Assembly: GCA_027924585.1 (NCBI GenBank)
Contig: BSBM01000151.1
Coordinates: 8,465,501 to 8,529,500, forward strand
Direction of reading: 5' to 3'
Length of the DNA: 64,000 nucleotides
From: Larix kaempferi
Lineage: Eukaryota; Streptophyta; Pinopsida; Pinales; Pinaceae
The notes beneath the pieces were generated by a model. The model saw only the letters and a program-made list of their open reading frames with translations. It searched no databases and had not been told where the DNA came from. Position 1 is the first letter of the stretch; each line of letters starts with the position of its first letter. Below, in pieces: positions 12,310 to 24,135 of this stretch. The translations under genes were made by a program, and so were the position numbers.

Positions 12310-15041
12310 TTATTTCTTGTCCATTTGGTCTTGTACCTGCTCCTAGTTATCGCACAGTTCTGCTAACTTGTCTTCAATCTGCTGCAATACCTCCATGGCA
12401 ATCTCCAGGAGCTGCTGCGACTAATTATCCATCTCAGTCTCCTTTTGTCGTAATTCCTGTACTTCTTTCGTTAAGCCAGATATCTCCTTATATCTCGGCA
12501 GCCTCTCTCTGGGTGGCAGAGCTTTAACCTCTACGTTCAACTTCTCCAGCGTGGTCTGTTTTTCTTGTACCGCGGTTTTGACCTGCAGCAACCCTTGATC
12601 CTCTTCAAGGGTTGTGATTTCCTGTGAAACCTTATCCAGGAGAGATTGGCACTTAGCCATCTCACTTGTAATGCTTTTCGAGGCGGCGCTCACTGTTTCT
12701 CTCTGACTTGTTGTTCAGTTAATGGTGCTTGTATGTTCATTTGCGCCTTCAACAAGGTATTATCAGCCTGATAGAAAATTTCCTTATCTTGCATCTCCGA
12801 CTGCAAGGATATCACCTTATCTCCAATCCTCAGAACTGTGTCTGCAGGATCATCCTGGATTTCTATGCCTTCAATATCCTTCGCCACATTGGATATGGTA
12901 GTCTCCAAATTTTGTCGGTGGTCCAGTTCGTTCCGTAGCTGTATTTCTGCCTGCAGCTGAATTTTCCTGTTTGCTGCGGTGAGCTCTGCTTGTGACTTCA
13001 TCGATTCAATCGTCCATTCATGCATCTACTCAATGATATGCATGTGGATGAAGTGCAATCCTGGTAATGGGATTTTGGCTAAGTCGAGCTCTACCCTCTT
13101 GACTCCCTTTGTGTCGAACACAACTTGTTTTTCCATTGGCAATGCAACAGCCAATGGGTTCACATGGACAATTCTAGTCTTCGATGGCAGCGTTATTGCT
13201 AACTGCGGCGGTTCTTGCTGCGAGGTCCCTACCGACCTCCCTTCAGCTCCTGCTTCCTGCGGCAAGATAAGGCTTTTCTGGACATCGTCTATTTTCTTCA
13301 TCAAGCCTTGCATTGCGAGCCGCGTCTTGTGCAGGTCATCCTGGATGACCATGTCCTTCTTTTCTTTAGCCGCCATAAGTTCCTTCATCTGCTCTGAGAC
13401 TGTTTCGGCTATCATCTCGTAGTCATCATCATTGAGGACTGCCTCCGATTGAATCTTTGTGGCCTTCACCTTCTTCCTCGACTTTGGCTTCTCCGAAGTC
13501 TCAGCTTCTTTTCTCTTCCCTGTTTCTTCAATGATTGGGCATGAGAGCGGGATTGGCTCATCTTCTGCTGAGTTTGTCTCCATGTCCATAACCTCTACGT
13601 GGAACTCTGGTGGCCAATCTTTCATGAGGTCCTCAACGTCCTGCTCATACATGATGTAGTTCCCTGGGAACCACTCTGGTTTCTTCATTTGTGCTTTCGA
13701 CGAGATGAAGATACATTTCATATCCGCCTCAAAGTCAATGACGGGGATATACTTCACCATGACCTTCTTTGTAATGCGGGGTGTCTTCGTGATTGCATCG
13801 CACAGCTGAATATAGTACTGGTAAAAGACTTCTGCTGTTGCATGTTGGCGCTCTGCATTTGTGTTTGCCCAGAGGTTGACGAACTTAAACCCTCCAGGAT
13901 CATTGGTGTCCATAATGACACCCACATAATCTTGCGGCTCCTTCCATCCACAAAAATCAATCAGGACGATGAGCCAGGTAAAATGGAACTGGCCGCCATT
14001 CACCTGTGTGTCGTTGAGTTTTTCAAGGAACTCATTCAACAGAAACTGACACCACTTAAAGTTGTTGCCTTCAGCCGCTACGGCACTAAGGAGTATTGCA
14101 CCCGCAGGCACCTTCGAAGGCCTAGCTGTTTTGAGTATCTTTCCTGCGAGCAACTGCGTTACAAATCTTGTTGCTCTGTCCTGTATATCTTCCGTTGGGA
14201 AACCTCTTTTTCCCTTTGCTACCGGGTGGGTTTTCTTCATCTTCTCAACAGCTTCTTTATCTTTGCTCTTCCCCTGGAAGAATTGCTTAGGATCCTTACC
14301 ACACTTGCTTATCCCGATGATGCGGTGGATCAAATCGATGTTAATATCAATGTTCCTGTCCAGCCACAGATAACCTTGGTGGATTCGCGCCATGAGTGTG
14401 CGAATCACGATATTAAGTTCTGGAGATCGGTCAAAATGTGGCAATCTCAGCAAGTTCAGTAGCCCCGACTGAACGACAGGTGCTAGCCAGCTTTCAGAAA
14501 CCAGGTTGAGAATTCCCTTGGTATCCTTTTTCCAGCACATATACTGGTCTGGTTGAAAATCTGGGTACTTGGGAACATCTGGCTCGTCTTTCTTCATTCC
14601 CAAGAGGTCATAATCCTCCCATTTACATTCTGTTATCTTTTCCAGCAGATTCTTAGCAGTGTTTACATGATTTGAGATAGGTGATAGCGGGATGTCGTAT
14701 CTCACATTCTTGGACAATTTAAACACAGGGGCATTCAGTGCCCGTGGGGAGATATATTCGGGTGTCATCTTCAAGGGTTCTGTCTGAAAGACTGGCGATT
14801 TCTGTGTCGAGGAGCCCATCTTTATGATGTTGGATCGAGGTGCAGTTACGACTTTTCCTTTATCTTTTTCTTTTTCCTGCATCGTCGGATTAATTCTTGT
14901 TGATCTGCGGGATCCTTCACCTTGTTCTACGGCAACCTTCTTAACTGGAGTTTTCATTAACTGCTGAATTCCTCCGTACTGAAAGATCCTCAGTGCTTCT
15001 TCAATGGTCAGTTCTTCTTCTCTATAGGAAGGTTCGGACAT
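12310..15041 (-). pseudogene. Element C extra ORF downstream of pol (about 900 codons, unknown function)
   Basis: The ATG at 15,041 opens 671 codons to a TAG at 13,026-13,028. The same frame then continues to 12,690, shifts, and runs on through TAGs at 12,421 and 12,343 to TAA at 12,310. The N-terminal 120 residues are basic and low-complexity. Residues about 150-480 look globular (WLDRNIDINIDLIHRIIG and FHFTWLIVLIDFCGW blocks). A Lys-rich stretch near 530 resembles a nuclear signal. The C-terminal third is rich in E, Q, K and L with heptad-like spacing, so a coiled coil is likely. I recall similar ORFs in other plant gypsy elements but know no proven role. It does not look like gag, pol or a membrane envelope; no clear signal peptide or membrane segment is seen. 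Confidence 0.7.
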
Positions 15042-15156
15042 TCATTAATGATATAGCAGCCAAGGAAGATAGAATACAGATGGCTACTAGCTTGGAGAGG
15101 TTAATCACAAGAAAATTCTAGGTGCTTGGCAACGCCCGCGAGTCTTCCAACAGTGC

Positions 15157-15164
15157 TATTTATA
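15157..15164 (-). promoter_or_regulatory. TATA box upstream of element C's extra ORF
   Basis: The minus strand reads CCTATAAATAGCAC here, a strong plant TATA consensus (TATAAATA). It lies about 115 bases upstream of the ATG at 15,041, which leaves room for a leader of roughly 85-90 nt. It is internal to the element and far from either LTR, so it could drive a separate mRNA for the extra ORF. Function is inferred from sequence only. Confidence 0.5.
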
Positions 15165-15459
15165 GGCGCAGCAGACCCCCTCCCACGCCCTTCAACGACT
15201 AGATAAGCATTTAATGTGGTGTCCATTGGCGAATTTGAGCGGATCCTTCGGTCTTTTCTGTCGTCAGAGTGCTCAGAACGGCTATCTTCTCTTTAAATGT
15301 TGAAGCGGTTGTTGCAACGGTCATCTAATGGCTATTTTTCTGAAAATCCATGCAATGGCTATTTTTGTCTGAGTGTTGCGCCGAACTGCACGGCAAGCCA
15401 TCTGCAACCCTGCGCGGCTACTTCGCAGTGCCAAAATTTTCCAACTGCGCGGCTTCCAC

Positions 15460-15492
15460 TATATATATATATTCTTCTTCTTCTTCTTCTTC
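15460..15492. repeat. Compound microsatellite (TA)n(TTC)n in element C
   Basis: A short TA run is followed directly by a TTC run, in the spacer between pol and the extra ORF. Confidence 0.85.
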
Positions 15493-15638
15493 CGCGCAGC
15501 TTCAACAATGCTGCGCAGTGCATAGATCATTCTTCTTATCATATCTTCTTCCTTTTATCATACATGTACAGACTCTTTTACGTTTCTAGTGTCCACTTTC
15601 AACTGTACTTGACACTTAGAACTTCCTTCCTTGGCTCG

Positions 15639-17900
15639 TTATTCAGGGTTCTGCGAAGCAGTGCTATCATGGTATAGCTTTAGCCTGCTTCCATTTATCA
15701 AGGTTGGCAAGGTGTCACCAACTAAATTGGCTAACTAGACTGCACCAGTGTTAGTAATATGTATCACAGTATATGGGCCAAGCCAGTGCATCTTAAATTT
15801 ACCAGGGAATTTCATGAATTTGCTATCATACAGGAGGACTAGATCACCTACCTGAAAACACTTGTTCTTTATATGGCGATCATGCCATGCTTTCTCGCGG
15901 TCCTTATGAGCTTGCTGGTGGAATCCTGCGATGAAGCGATCTTCCTCCAAGTCCAATAAGTGCAGTAATCTTTCTTCTAGAGCTTCACAATCTGCCATCC
16001 CTGTGAATGCAACGATTCTTAAACTAGGGACAATATATTCCATAGGCATTATAGCCTCCTGCCCATAAACCAACCGAAAGGGTGTCTGTCCTGTCAATTT
16101 CTTGCATGTGGTCCTGTATGCCCATAACACAGATGAGACGCGCAGGTCCCAATCGTCTCTATTTACATTGCATACCTTAGTGAGTGCGTTCTCCAGTATT
16201 TTATTGAAAGCCTCTACAGTACCATTCGCCTGTGGATGATATGGAGTACTGCGTTGATGACGAATGTGGAATTCCTCTGTAAGCACCTCAATCGTCTTGT
16301 TCAAAAAGTGAATACCTTGGTCACTCATCAAAATCTTCGGACAACCAAATCTGGTGAGTATTTCTTCAAAAATAAACTGCGCAGCAGTACTAGCGCTGTA
16401 GTCCTTAACTAGTTTTGCTTCTGCCCATCTGGTGAGGTAATCCGTAGTAGTAATAATATACCTTGCACCCGTTCTTTTTCCTGGTGGGTTTATAGGACCC
16501 ACAAAGTCTATTGCCCATTTTTCAAATGGCTGCAGTGTCAACTATGGATTCAATGGCATCTCATCTCGGCGTGATGGTTTTCCTATCCTCTGATAGACAT
16601 CACAGTTCCTGTAATGTTCTTTGGCATCTTTATGGAGCGTAGGCCACCATAGCGCTTTGCGCAATATCTTCTGCGTGGTAGCCCTTCCTGCATAGTGACC
16701 TCCCGCGATTCCTGAGTGTGCGTCGGCTAGAATAAATGGCTTCTCATGATCGAGTACACACCTGCGCAGGACTTCATCTGGCCCAAGTTTGTATAACTGA
16801 CCTGCAACTATAGTGAAGTCCGCGGCGCGCACCACTAACGATTTTTTCTGTTGGACCGAGAATTCCTGGGGTGCCAGCCCTGTGGTTAGGAAGTCGATGA
16901 TATCCTTGTAATAATCATCAGAAACCTGTATAGAAAATAGCTGCGCATCAGGTAGACTGTCTTCAATGTTCGTTGGCTCCTCTCCTGACTCAATCCTTGA
17001 AAAATGATCAGGTCCCAAGTTCAGTCTACTTGGCTTGACAATAATCTCAAAGTCATATTCCCGGAACAACAATAGCCATCGGCATATGCGTCCCCCTAAC
17101 ACTGGCTTGTTGACCAAATATTTCAACTCAGAATGGTTAGTAAACATAAGGAAGTGCGATCCCAACAAGTAGTGTCTAAATTTCTGTAGAGCATATACCA
17201 TTGCAAGGCCTTCCCTCTCAGTAGTAGTATAGTTCTTCTCTGCTGTTGAAAGCTTTCTGCTAGAAAATGCAATAGGGTGGTCAATACCTCCCTATCCTGG
17301 CTGAGCTAACACGATCCCCAGGGCAATACATGATGCGTCAACATGGACATGGAATGGCTTTGTCCAGTCTGGAAAGACTAGAATCGGTGCAGTGACCATC
17401 CTTTCTTTTAATGTATCAAAACCCTGTTCGCATTCTGCGTTCCAAATGAACGGTGCGTATTTCTTCAACAACTTCTCCATTGCTGCGGTTATCTGTGCAT
17501 AACCCTTTATAAATTTCCTGTAATATCCAGTATGGCCTAAGGTAGAGCGCAACATCTTGACTGAATTTGGTGTTGGTAAGTTTGCAATAACTGCAATCTT
17601 CGCAGGTTCTACCATCAATCCTTGCTTACAGACAATGTGGCCAAGTAAAATTCCATAGGGCACACAAAAAATACACTTCTTCAAATTCAAGGATATTTGA
17701 TGTTGTTGACATTTTTCTAGCATCATACGGAGATTCGCGCAATGATTTTTCAATAGACCAAATACAGTCCAATCATCAAAATACGCTTCTAGAAACTTGT
17801 GCATAAAATCTTTAAATGCTGCGACGATGACTCTAGAGAATATGGCAGGGCGTTCTTCAGACCAAAAGGCATGACGGTGTACTGGAATGACCCCCATTCT
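15639..17900 (-). pseudogene. Element C pol, 3' part: end of RT, RNase H, integrase
   Basis: From 17,897 downward the frame gives the RT catalytic segment YFDDWTVF (YxDD form, with F at the variable site), RNase H (HVDASCIALGIVLAQ, TEREGLAMVYAL) and a pre-integrase HHCC-like region in which CDVYQRIG has Y for the second Cys. Integrase follows with [18 protein letters not shown] and [10 protein letters not shown] carrying the D, D, E triad. TAG stops at 17,292, 16,542 and 15,735 break it. Past the last stop the usual integrase C-terminal segment continues (NGSRLK) to TAA at 15,639. The join to the upstream RT frame is a frameshift near 17,850. Confidence 0.88.
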
Positions 17901-18904
17901 GTAGCAAATGTCGTCTTATGCCTATCCGCAGGATCAATCCTGATCTGATGGTAACCAGAGAAACCATCAGTGAAAGAATATGCCTCATTTCCTCCAACGT
18001 TATCAAGCACTTTGTCTGTGAATGGAGTAGGAAATGGGTCGTGCATGGAAGCATCATTCATTTTTATGAGATCCACACAAATCCTGATCTCGCCTTTTGC
18101 TTTCTTGTCTTGAACAACCACGGGGATAATCCATTCAGATTCTTCGACCGGTTCAATGATTCCTGCCTCTAGCATCTTATCTAGCTCTACGTGGACTTTT
18201 TCCTTGTAGTGTGGATTCAATCTGTATGGCCTCTGCTTGACAGGCTTAGTACCTGGTTTTAAGGGTATTTTCATGACCCCTAGGTCTCCCAAAATTCCTT
18301 TCATCTCTGTAAATTTGGTTGGAAATAGTTCCCGATACTCATGTAAGGTATCTGCGATCTCTGCAACAGTCTGATCGTCCCAATAATATCCTATTGATGC
18401 GAACTTCGGCTCTTTGTCTGTGCCAATGTTCACTTTTTGTGTTTTTACTGGTCTAGTCATATCTGGGATTTCCAACGGAGGTCCTTCTACCTCGCGCGTA
18501 CCTTCTGACTCTCGTATATCTATGTTGCACGAGTCCTCCTCATCGTCTTCATTTGTATGATTGGTATCTTCAGCTAAGTTGTAACACTCGATAAAGTGCT
18601 CTTCATGTTCCTTCCATTCTGACTGTAAGTGCGCAGGAACGCACTCTATCCCAAAAAGCTCCTGCAATGTTATGTTTTGATGAGGATAGTCGTCCTGGAA
18701 TATGCGCTTCTTGATTAGCTGTAATGCTTCATGGATTAATGGATTTTCGTGTTCAAAACGGAAGTCCTTCCGGAAGGTCGCAACGAGCATCTCCCAATCA
18801 GTGAGTTCACTGCGCAACTCCAGGTCTAGGTACCATTTCTCTGGGATACCCGCATCCAATGTATGTACAAATAAATGTACCCGTTCTGTAAGTGGTCTTC
18901 CCAC
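17789..18904 (-). pseudogene. Element C pol, 5' part: gag-like insert end, linker, RT palm
   Basis: The first 60 residues finish a gag-like segment (LFVHTLDAGIPEKWYLDLELR, then ATFRKDF). An acidic linker follows, and RT starts near GDLGVMKIPLKPGTKPVKQRPY. RT blocks seen are IRICVDLIKMNDA, YSFTDGFSGYHQIRI and VMPFGLKNA. The normal YSFLDGFSGY-type block reads FTD, keeping the catalytic D. The frame ends by a shift just before the YFDD block. Upstream it is open back to the TAG at 18,998. Confidence 0.85.
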
Positions 18905-18997
18905 CCATGCCTTTGAACATATTTCAATGTGCTGACTAGGGTCTGTCTGTCCATTATACTTTTCGAAGGGTAAAGAAACCTTTTCGGCGAACCGGGT

Positions 18998-20293
18998 CTA
19001 CATCTTAGTTCTGCATTGATCCCAAGTGGTCAATGTTTTCTTATGTGCATTCCACCATCTGGCAGGTGTATCGCACAATGCGATATCTAAAGCTGGAAAT
19101 CTATGCTCATCTGGTATAACTGCAGTATATTCCCTTATGCAACTGTAAACATTAGCAGAACCATCATATGTGGGAATATGACTCACCTCTTTTCCGATCC
19201 AGCGCAGTGATTTCATAACCTGCGCACATCTTCTTGCTGATACTTCATGCATGCGGCTTTGCCAATTCTCCAGTCCTGTATCTGAGTCAGAGATACAAGA
19301 AATGTCACATCGCCAGCTGAGCGTACCGTCCGCAGTAGGATTAATGTAGTCTTCCTTGTTCGTAGTCAGCTGGTATAGTCTGTCTAAATCTTGAGCTTGG
19401 GATTCCTCCCGAATCGGCTCACTGTATCTGTCACCATATTTAGGATACAATGGTGCGATGACCCTAAGATGCTTCCCTTCAAAGATCATCTTCTTTGTCT
19501 TCAAGTTTATGATAGCCAAGTTATCCATAGCCCAATCAATTCCCAATATTGCTGGAAAAGGTTGACTATCATCCACAATTTCAATAACTTCAAAGTCTGC
19601 ATGACTCTGTACTCCGTCGATGTCAACCACTACATTAGCTAAGCGGCCAAAAGGTATGACCTTCTCCTGATTAGCCATTCATAACTGGATAGGTGACCGG
19701 AGCAACTTTGGTCGACCCATCTGTTGCCATGTATGCTTAGTCAAGACATTCACTTCTGATCCCAGATCAAGGATGACTTCATCCATTTCAAAATATCCTA
19801 TCTGTGCAGTAAGCCTCATCTCTCGGCCTGTTCTTTTGTGTTTCCTTATATGATGTACAACACTATCTGGAGTCTCTGTTGCAATGTGAGGTTCATACTG
19901 GTTGATGAGCTTCTGGAGCTCTACTATGGCTTTTTCGCTTTTTAGTAACTTCATGCAGCTTCCCAAGAACTGCGCAACAGAAGTACGAACATCTGTCGCA
20001 GTGCTTGTTTTATCATAAGGAGTCGGCATGTCTTCAACATGCGGTGTTTCACTGCGTAGCGGGCTCCTTGATAACTTATCTGCTGGTTCTCTAAAGGTAT
20101 CCCGCGCGTCAATGAAGATCTCCTTGTTCTTCTGTAAGTTAAGAGGGGGTGCTTTTCCTGGAGCTTTCCTTATCCATACTGTTTCAAGGGGATCCTCCTT
20201 CGTATATGCCTCCCCTGATGTTAAATCTTCTGCTCCTCTGTTGCGGCCTGTCTTAGCGCCACTGCGCGTGACCACATTAATGCTCGGATCCAC
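18998..20293 (-). pseudogene. Element C protease and second gag-like segment
   Basis: Two in-frame stretches (20,293-19,679 and 19,678-18,998) are separated by one TGA. The first ends with a retropepsin-like site, VILDLGSEVNVL (DLGS form). The second opens with a further protease-like part (FPAILGIDWAMDNLAI), then an acidic linker, then ALDIALCDTPARWWNAHKK. That last block resembles the start of a capsid (gag) domain and continues past TAG 18,998 into the next frame. A gag-like domain between protease and RT is not the standard gypsy layout. Confidence 0.7.
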
Positions 20294-20317
20294 TGGTCTA
20301 TTTTCTACTGCGATCCA

Positions 20318-20966
20318 CTAGACATTTGCATTCGGAGCCTCTGTTCGTCTTCTCTTCTGCATTTCCACCTCTAATACTGGGAAATATTCAATGACATGCT
20401 CAAATGATTTACAATAATTGCACGTAGTGCATGGGTTAACACAATCTCTAGATACGTGCCCGGGTTGGCCACAGTTATAACAAATGACTTGGCCACGGCC
20501 TCTTCCCTGCGCCGGACCAGCATTTCTTCCTCTGCCGCGGTATCCACCACAACGAACTCTGTATCCTCCTTGTTCATATTGTGCATTTTCATGTTTCGGC
20601 TTGGTATCTTCTTGCGAGGTACAAGCCAGCGCCTCGCATTGAGTCCATATCCCTTTTTCTTTCATTCATTAATTCATATGCGCGGTAGTTGGATTCATCA
20701 TGTCCAACTGATTTACAGAAATTGCAGTATAAATTCTTAGGAGTTTTCACATATTTTTGGATGAGGTAACAGTCTTCAGGTCTATGTCCTGTGGTTCTGC
20801 AAATTTCACACCATGGGGTCTGATTCTGATTTAATGGGTTAGGCACACCACTATTAAGATAGTCGTGGAATAGAGGGCAATGCTCGCAATCATGACCTTC
20901 TCCTTTACAACTTGTACACCAGACCTCTTGTCTAGGTTCATATCTTTGTTCTTTACCATTTTTCAT
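20318..20966 (-). pseudogene. Element C gag C-terminus with multiple zinc knuckles
   Basis: Two overlapping frames joined by a shift near 20,600 carry a series of zinc-binding motifs. In order they are CTSCKGEGHDCEHC and CEICRTTGHRPEDC (both C-x2-C-x4-H-x4-C), CNFCKSVGHDESNY (last C replaced by Y), an RGRGRNAGPAQGRGRG basic stretch, CYNCGQPGHVSRDC (complete), and CTTCNYCKSFEHV (degenerate). Such knuckles bind the element's RNA in gag. Five in a row is more than the one or two usual for plant gypsy elements. Confidence 0.8.
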
Positions 20967-21002
20967 ACTTTGGAGTTCAAGTGTCAGGGTGGTCAGCTGG
21001 TT

Positions 21003-21905
21003 CTAGATCTGAGACATCCCAGAACTAGTATCACCAATCGGCGAAGCTTCCAGCTTCATTGCAATTTCCAAGGCCTCTGCCTGGGATAGAACCTTCTGCT
21101 GCATCAATGGTAATCTGATATGAGGTAACAATGCAGCAATGAACAATTCTTTATGTTGTTCTGGCAGTATAACAAAACTTACTTGGTCTAGTAAGGTCTT
21201 AAATTTCTGATCAAATTCCCAGACCGTTTCAGTTGGTCTCTGCTTTATTTCCTTCAGCTTAGTTATACACTGAGACTCAGACTTAGGTTTCTTGAACTCC
21301 GCCACCAGCGCGGCTTTAATTTCTACAAGGGTTCTCGGCTGTACGGTAGAGTATTTCATAAACCAATGTAGCGCTCTATCCCTGAAAGTGGTGATGAGCT
21401 GTGCTTGCTTCATGGCATCATCCTGGATTTGTCTTACACTCCATACGGCTTCGCAAAGGAACCAATGCTGATCAGGGTCTTCTAGGCCAGTTCCTTTGAA
21501 TATTGGCAGTTTCATATCCGTTTTTTCCATTGTGCTACTAGGTGGTGGGGCGCCGGGATTAGTGCGCGGCTGCTGTAAAGGGATCTGCGCAGTAAATACA
21601 AATGGGACTATCGAGAGAGATGGACTAGGCTGCATCTTCTGCGGGGCGGGCTGAGTAGCTTGCGGGGCGGGTTGAGTAGCTTACGGGGCGGGCTGAGATA
21701 AAGGTGGTGCGGTCTCCGCAGCCGATGCGTTCTCAGGAGTAAATGTTTGTGCAAATTCGTTGTTAAGATCGCATGGGATCTCAGTATTGATATGGAGTCC
21801 AGGGCCTCCCGGATTCTTATTAATTTTATATCTTTTACCACTTCTAAGAGTATGTGTCTCTTCGTCAGAATCAATATATGTATTTTTTATCATGACAAAC
21901 TTCAA
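21003..21905 (-). pseudogene. Element C gag, capsid part
   Basis: Translation from about 21,905 (MKFVMIKNTYIDSDEE) passes a Pro-rich stretch with repeated APQATQPAP and one TAG near 21,681 in that frame. It then enters a clear retrotransposon gag domain at 21,540-21,100 (IFKGTGLEDPDQHWFLCEAVW, ALHWFMKYS, ELFIAALLPHIRLPLM). TAG at 21,003 separates it from the zinc-knuckle part in the same frame. The true start codon is uncertain because 21,905-22,466 is degraded. Confidence 0.75.
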
Positions 21906-22466
21906 GAATATTATTGCATTCTTAGAACACCTTTCTCAGCTAACAGCATCTTAATGTATAGACTGAGATTGTTTATAAACTTACCTTGGAATCCTCCGAA
22001 AAAGTGTGCTTCTGCTTGGCTGTAGGATTTGAGTGTGTCTACAGCAAATTCTGTTACAAAGCCTTCTAGCATATGATCGACCCAATAATCAATTGCGCGT
22101 GACAACGGGCTGTCTAACGCTTTAAGCTACGTTGTGAGCTCAGGATTCCACTCTGTAGGTACTCCTCCTTGGAAACAAGTTTTCTTCTCTACGAGCCGCG
22201 AGATCCACGCATGCAGCTTGTTTGGAAACGATGCCCAAAATATCTTGTGAATGTCGTCCAACAGATATCTATCCGACCACTGTGTGTCGCTTAGACGCGG
22301 ATGTCTATTTTCTTGTTTGTTAAAATCTCTTATGGTCTTATCCCACCAGGATTGGATTTCTGTCTTTTCAGGATGCTAGTAGTCAGATCCTTCAGGGAAC
22401 TGATATTCTTCTTCACACATCGTGATTGCAACTCATCATGGATTCTAGCGTGGTAACATAACCATT

Positions 22467-24135
22467 TGTTGGCTAAAACTGACCTAGAGGTTTCCAATTA
22501 GACCCAGGTTCTTTGCGGTTCTCTCTTTTGACCAACAAAACCCCTTCGCACCGGCCCTTTCGGCAACAACCTGTGAGCAGGTTGAGGTCTCACTCGAGGT
22601 GTATCTTATGGGGTACTGCGGAATCAAGTTTCCACAGTAAATGATGAGTTGTTTATATGAACAAGCTGTGCAGCGCAGGACAGAAGGAGTGCACTGCAGG
22701 GAAAAGTGATGCGGTACGCAGCAGGATCTACGCTGCGAGCAGTACTACACGGTGAAGGCAACACTGCGGGCCTCACTAAGAGACTTCTTACTACTATGGG
22801 CCTTCTACTGGAACTGCGAATCAACCACACTTATCCCCTACTTGGAAGATTTTGAAAACGCTAAGGCACTGAGATGAATATCACCCATCCATCCATTCAG
22901 GCACTTATATGTTATCTTTCTAGCATTCATTCGGGGACTTAGATTATTACAATGTGGACTGAAATGATAGATGCGACTAACTGTGCTGCGTTCCGTCACT
23001 GTGTTTAAGAAAGTATTTAAACTTAAATGACTGATTCACAATCTTAACATAGCATTGAAATGTTTTCCATTCATCTGCTACCGTGGAACCTAGCATATCA
23101 TTCCCAAACTTCTCCTATTGGTAAATGCATATCAAATTTCTCCTATTACAACATGCAAGGAAACATTTAAGCATTCATTCTACAGAAAATACAGACAGTC
23201 ATTCATTCATAAACAACATCGCATAACACAGGATTTAACGTGGTTCACTTCCCCGGATGGAAAGCTACGTCCACAAGAACAATTGGTAATATATTTCTTT
23301 CAAAAGGGGATGGGGCAACCGTTCTTAGTCTGCGCACTCAGCTGCAGACTCTCCTTTCTCTCGGCTAGGTCTCTGCGCACACAGCTGCAAAGCCTTTACA
23401 ATATTCTCAGCTCAGAGAGATTTTACAATACCAAAAAGGTTATCTCAAGATTACTCTAATAACTAGCATCTAGTATCCAAAAATAGAGCAACCCCATCCC
23501 ATACAAAAGTGTCTTCTTAAATAGATCATGCCCGAAGGTCATGTCTGTACAATGTCGAAGACCTAAAAACCAAACCCTAAGGGTTTCCAAAACTGCGCCG
23601 GTTTTCCAAACCGGCTTGTTGGCTCCTGGTAGCGTCTGCTTGATCATGGTGGATCTTCACGTCCTCATCCTGTCGCACGTGTGCCTACAGGATGCTTCTG
23701 CCAAACCATTTCTCTCTAACGGTTTTACCTTCTAAGCGTGAAAAACGTTGCTTTCCTTAACAACCCACACGTGGCCGCCTTCCTGATTTGCCTATGTCCG
23801 TCGCTCGACCATCCTGGAATATCTTTCCAAAAATGGATGCTACCGGTCGAACTGGTACCTACACTTGATACTTGTCCAGCACACTACTTTGTTGGCTCCA
23901 TGTGGCCTCCTAACTCCGCAGCACTGCTTCGGTGCAGTACTGGTATTCGCATCACATCCAAAACTTCGATGCTACGCGCAACTCCGCATTCTGGTCAGAA
24001 GTTGAATGCTGCGCGCAACTTTGCAGCATCCTCAATACTTAGCCAAAATTGTATTTTTGAGCTGCGCTCAGCTCAGCTTTCCCTGCTTGCCTCAAAAAGG
24101 TGTTTCCAAAACTTGTTCTCAACCTGGGCCCAACA
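22467..24135 (-). repeat. Element C 5' LTR
   Basis: It is 1,669 bp and pairs with 10,460-12,130. On the coding strand it ends at 22,467. The following bases (AATGGTTATGTTACC on the minus strand) start a possible primer site with TGG, but I cannot assign its tRNA. Confidence 0.92.

Larger units (their letters stand above)
10460..24135 (-). mobile_element. Element C: minus-strand Ty3/gypsy retrotransposon with an extra 3' ORF, inserted in B
   Basis: LTRs at 10,460-12,130 and 22,467-24,135 begin TGTTGG and end CCCAACA on the plus strand. A perfect target duplication CAAGC (10,455-10,459 and 24,136-24,140) flanks them. Removing C rejoins B's frame from LLYK to LGQL. All coding is on the minus strand: gag, zinc knuckles, protease, a gag-like insert, RT, RNase H and integrase, then a long ORF after pol. 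The first 160 aligned LTR bases differ at 5 sites, all transitions, so this is the youngest LTR element measured here. Ten in-frame stops and at least three frameshifts make it non-autonomous now. Confidence 0.93.

Noticed and set aside
11734-12527. Plus-strand ORFs of 145-187 codons in and beside C's LTR
   Set aside because: They cross the LTR boundary and have no domain; the same frames in the other LTR are broken differently.
13599-14462. 287-codon plus-strand ORF
   Set aside because: It is the antisense shadow of element C's extra ORF, which has the domain-like composition and upstream TATA box.
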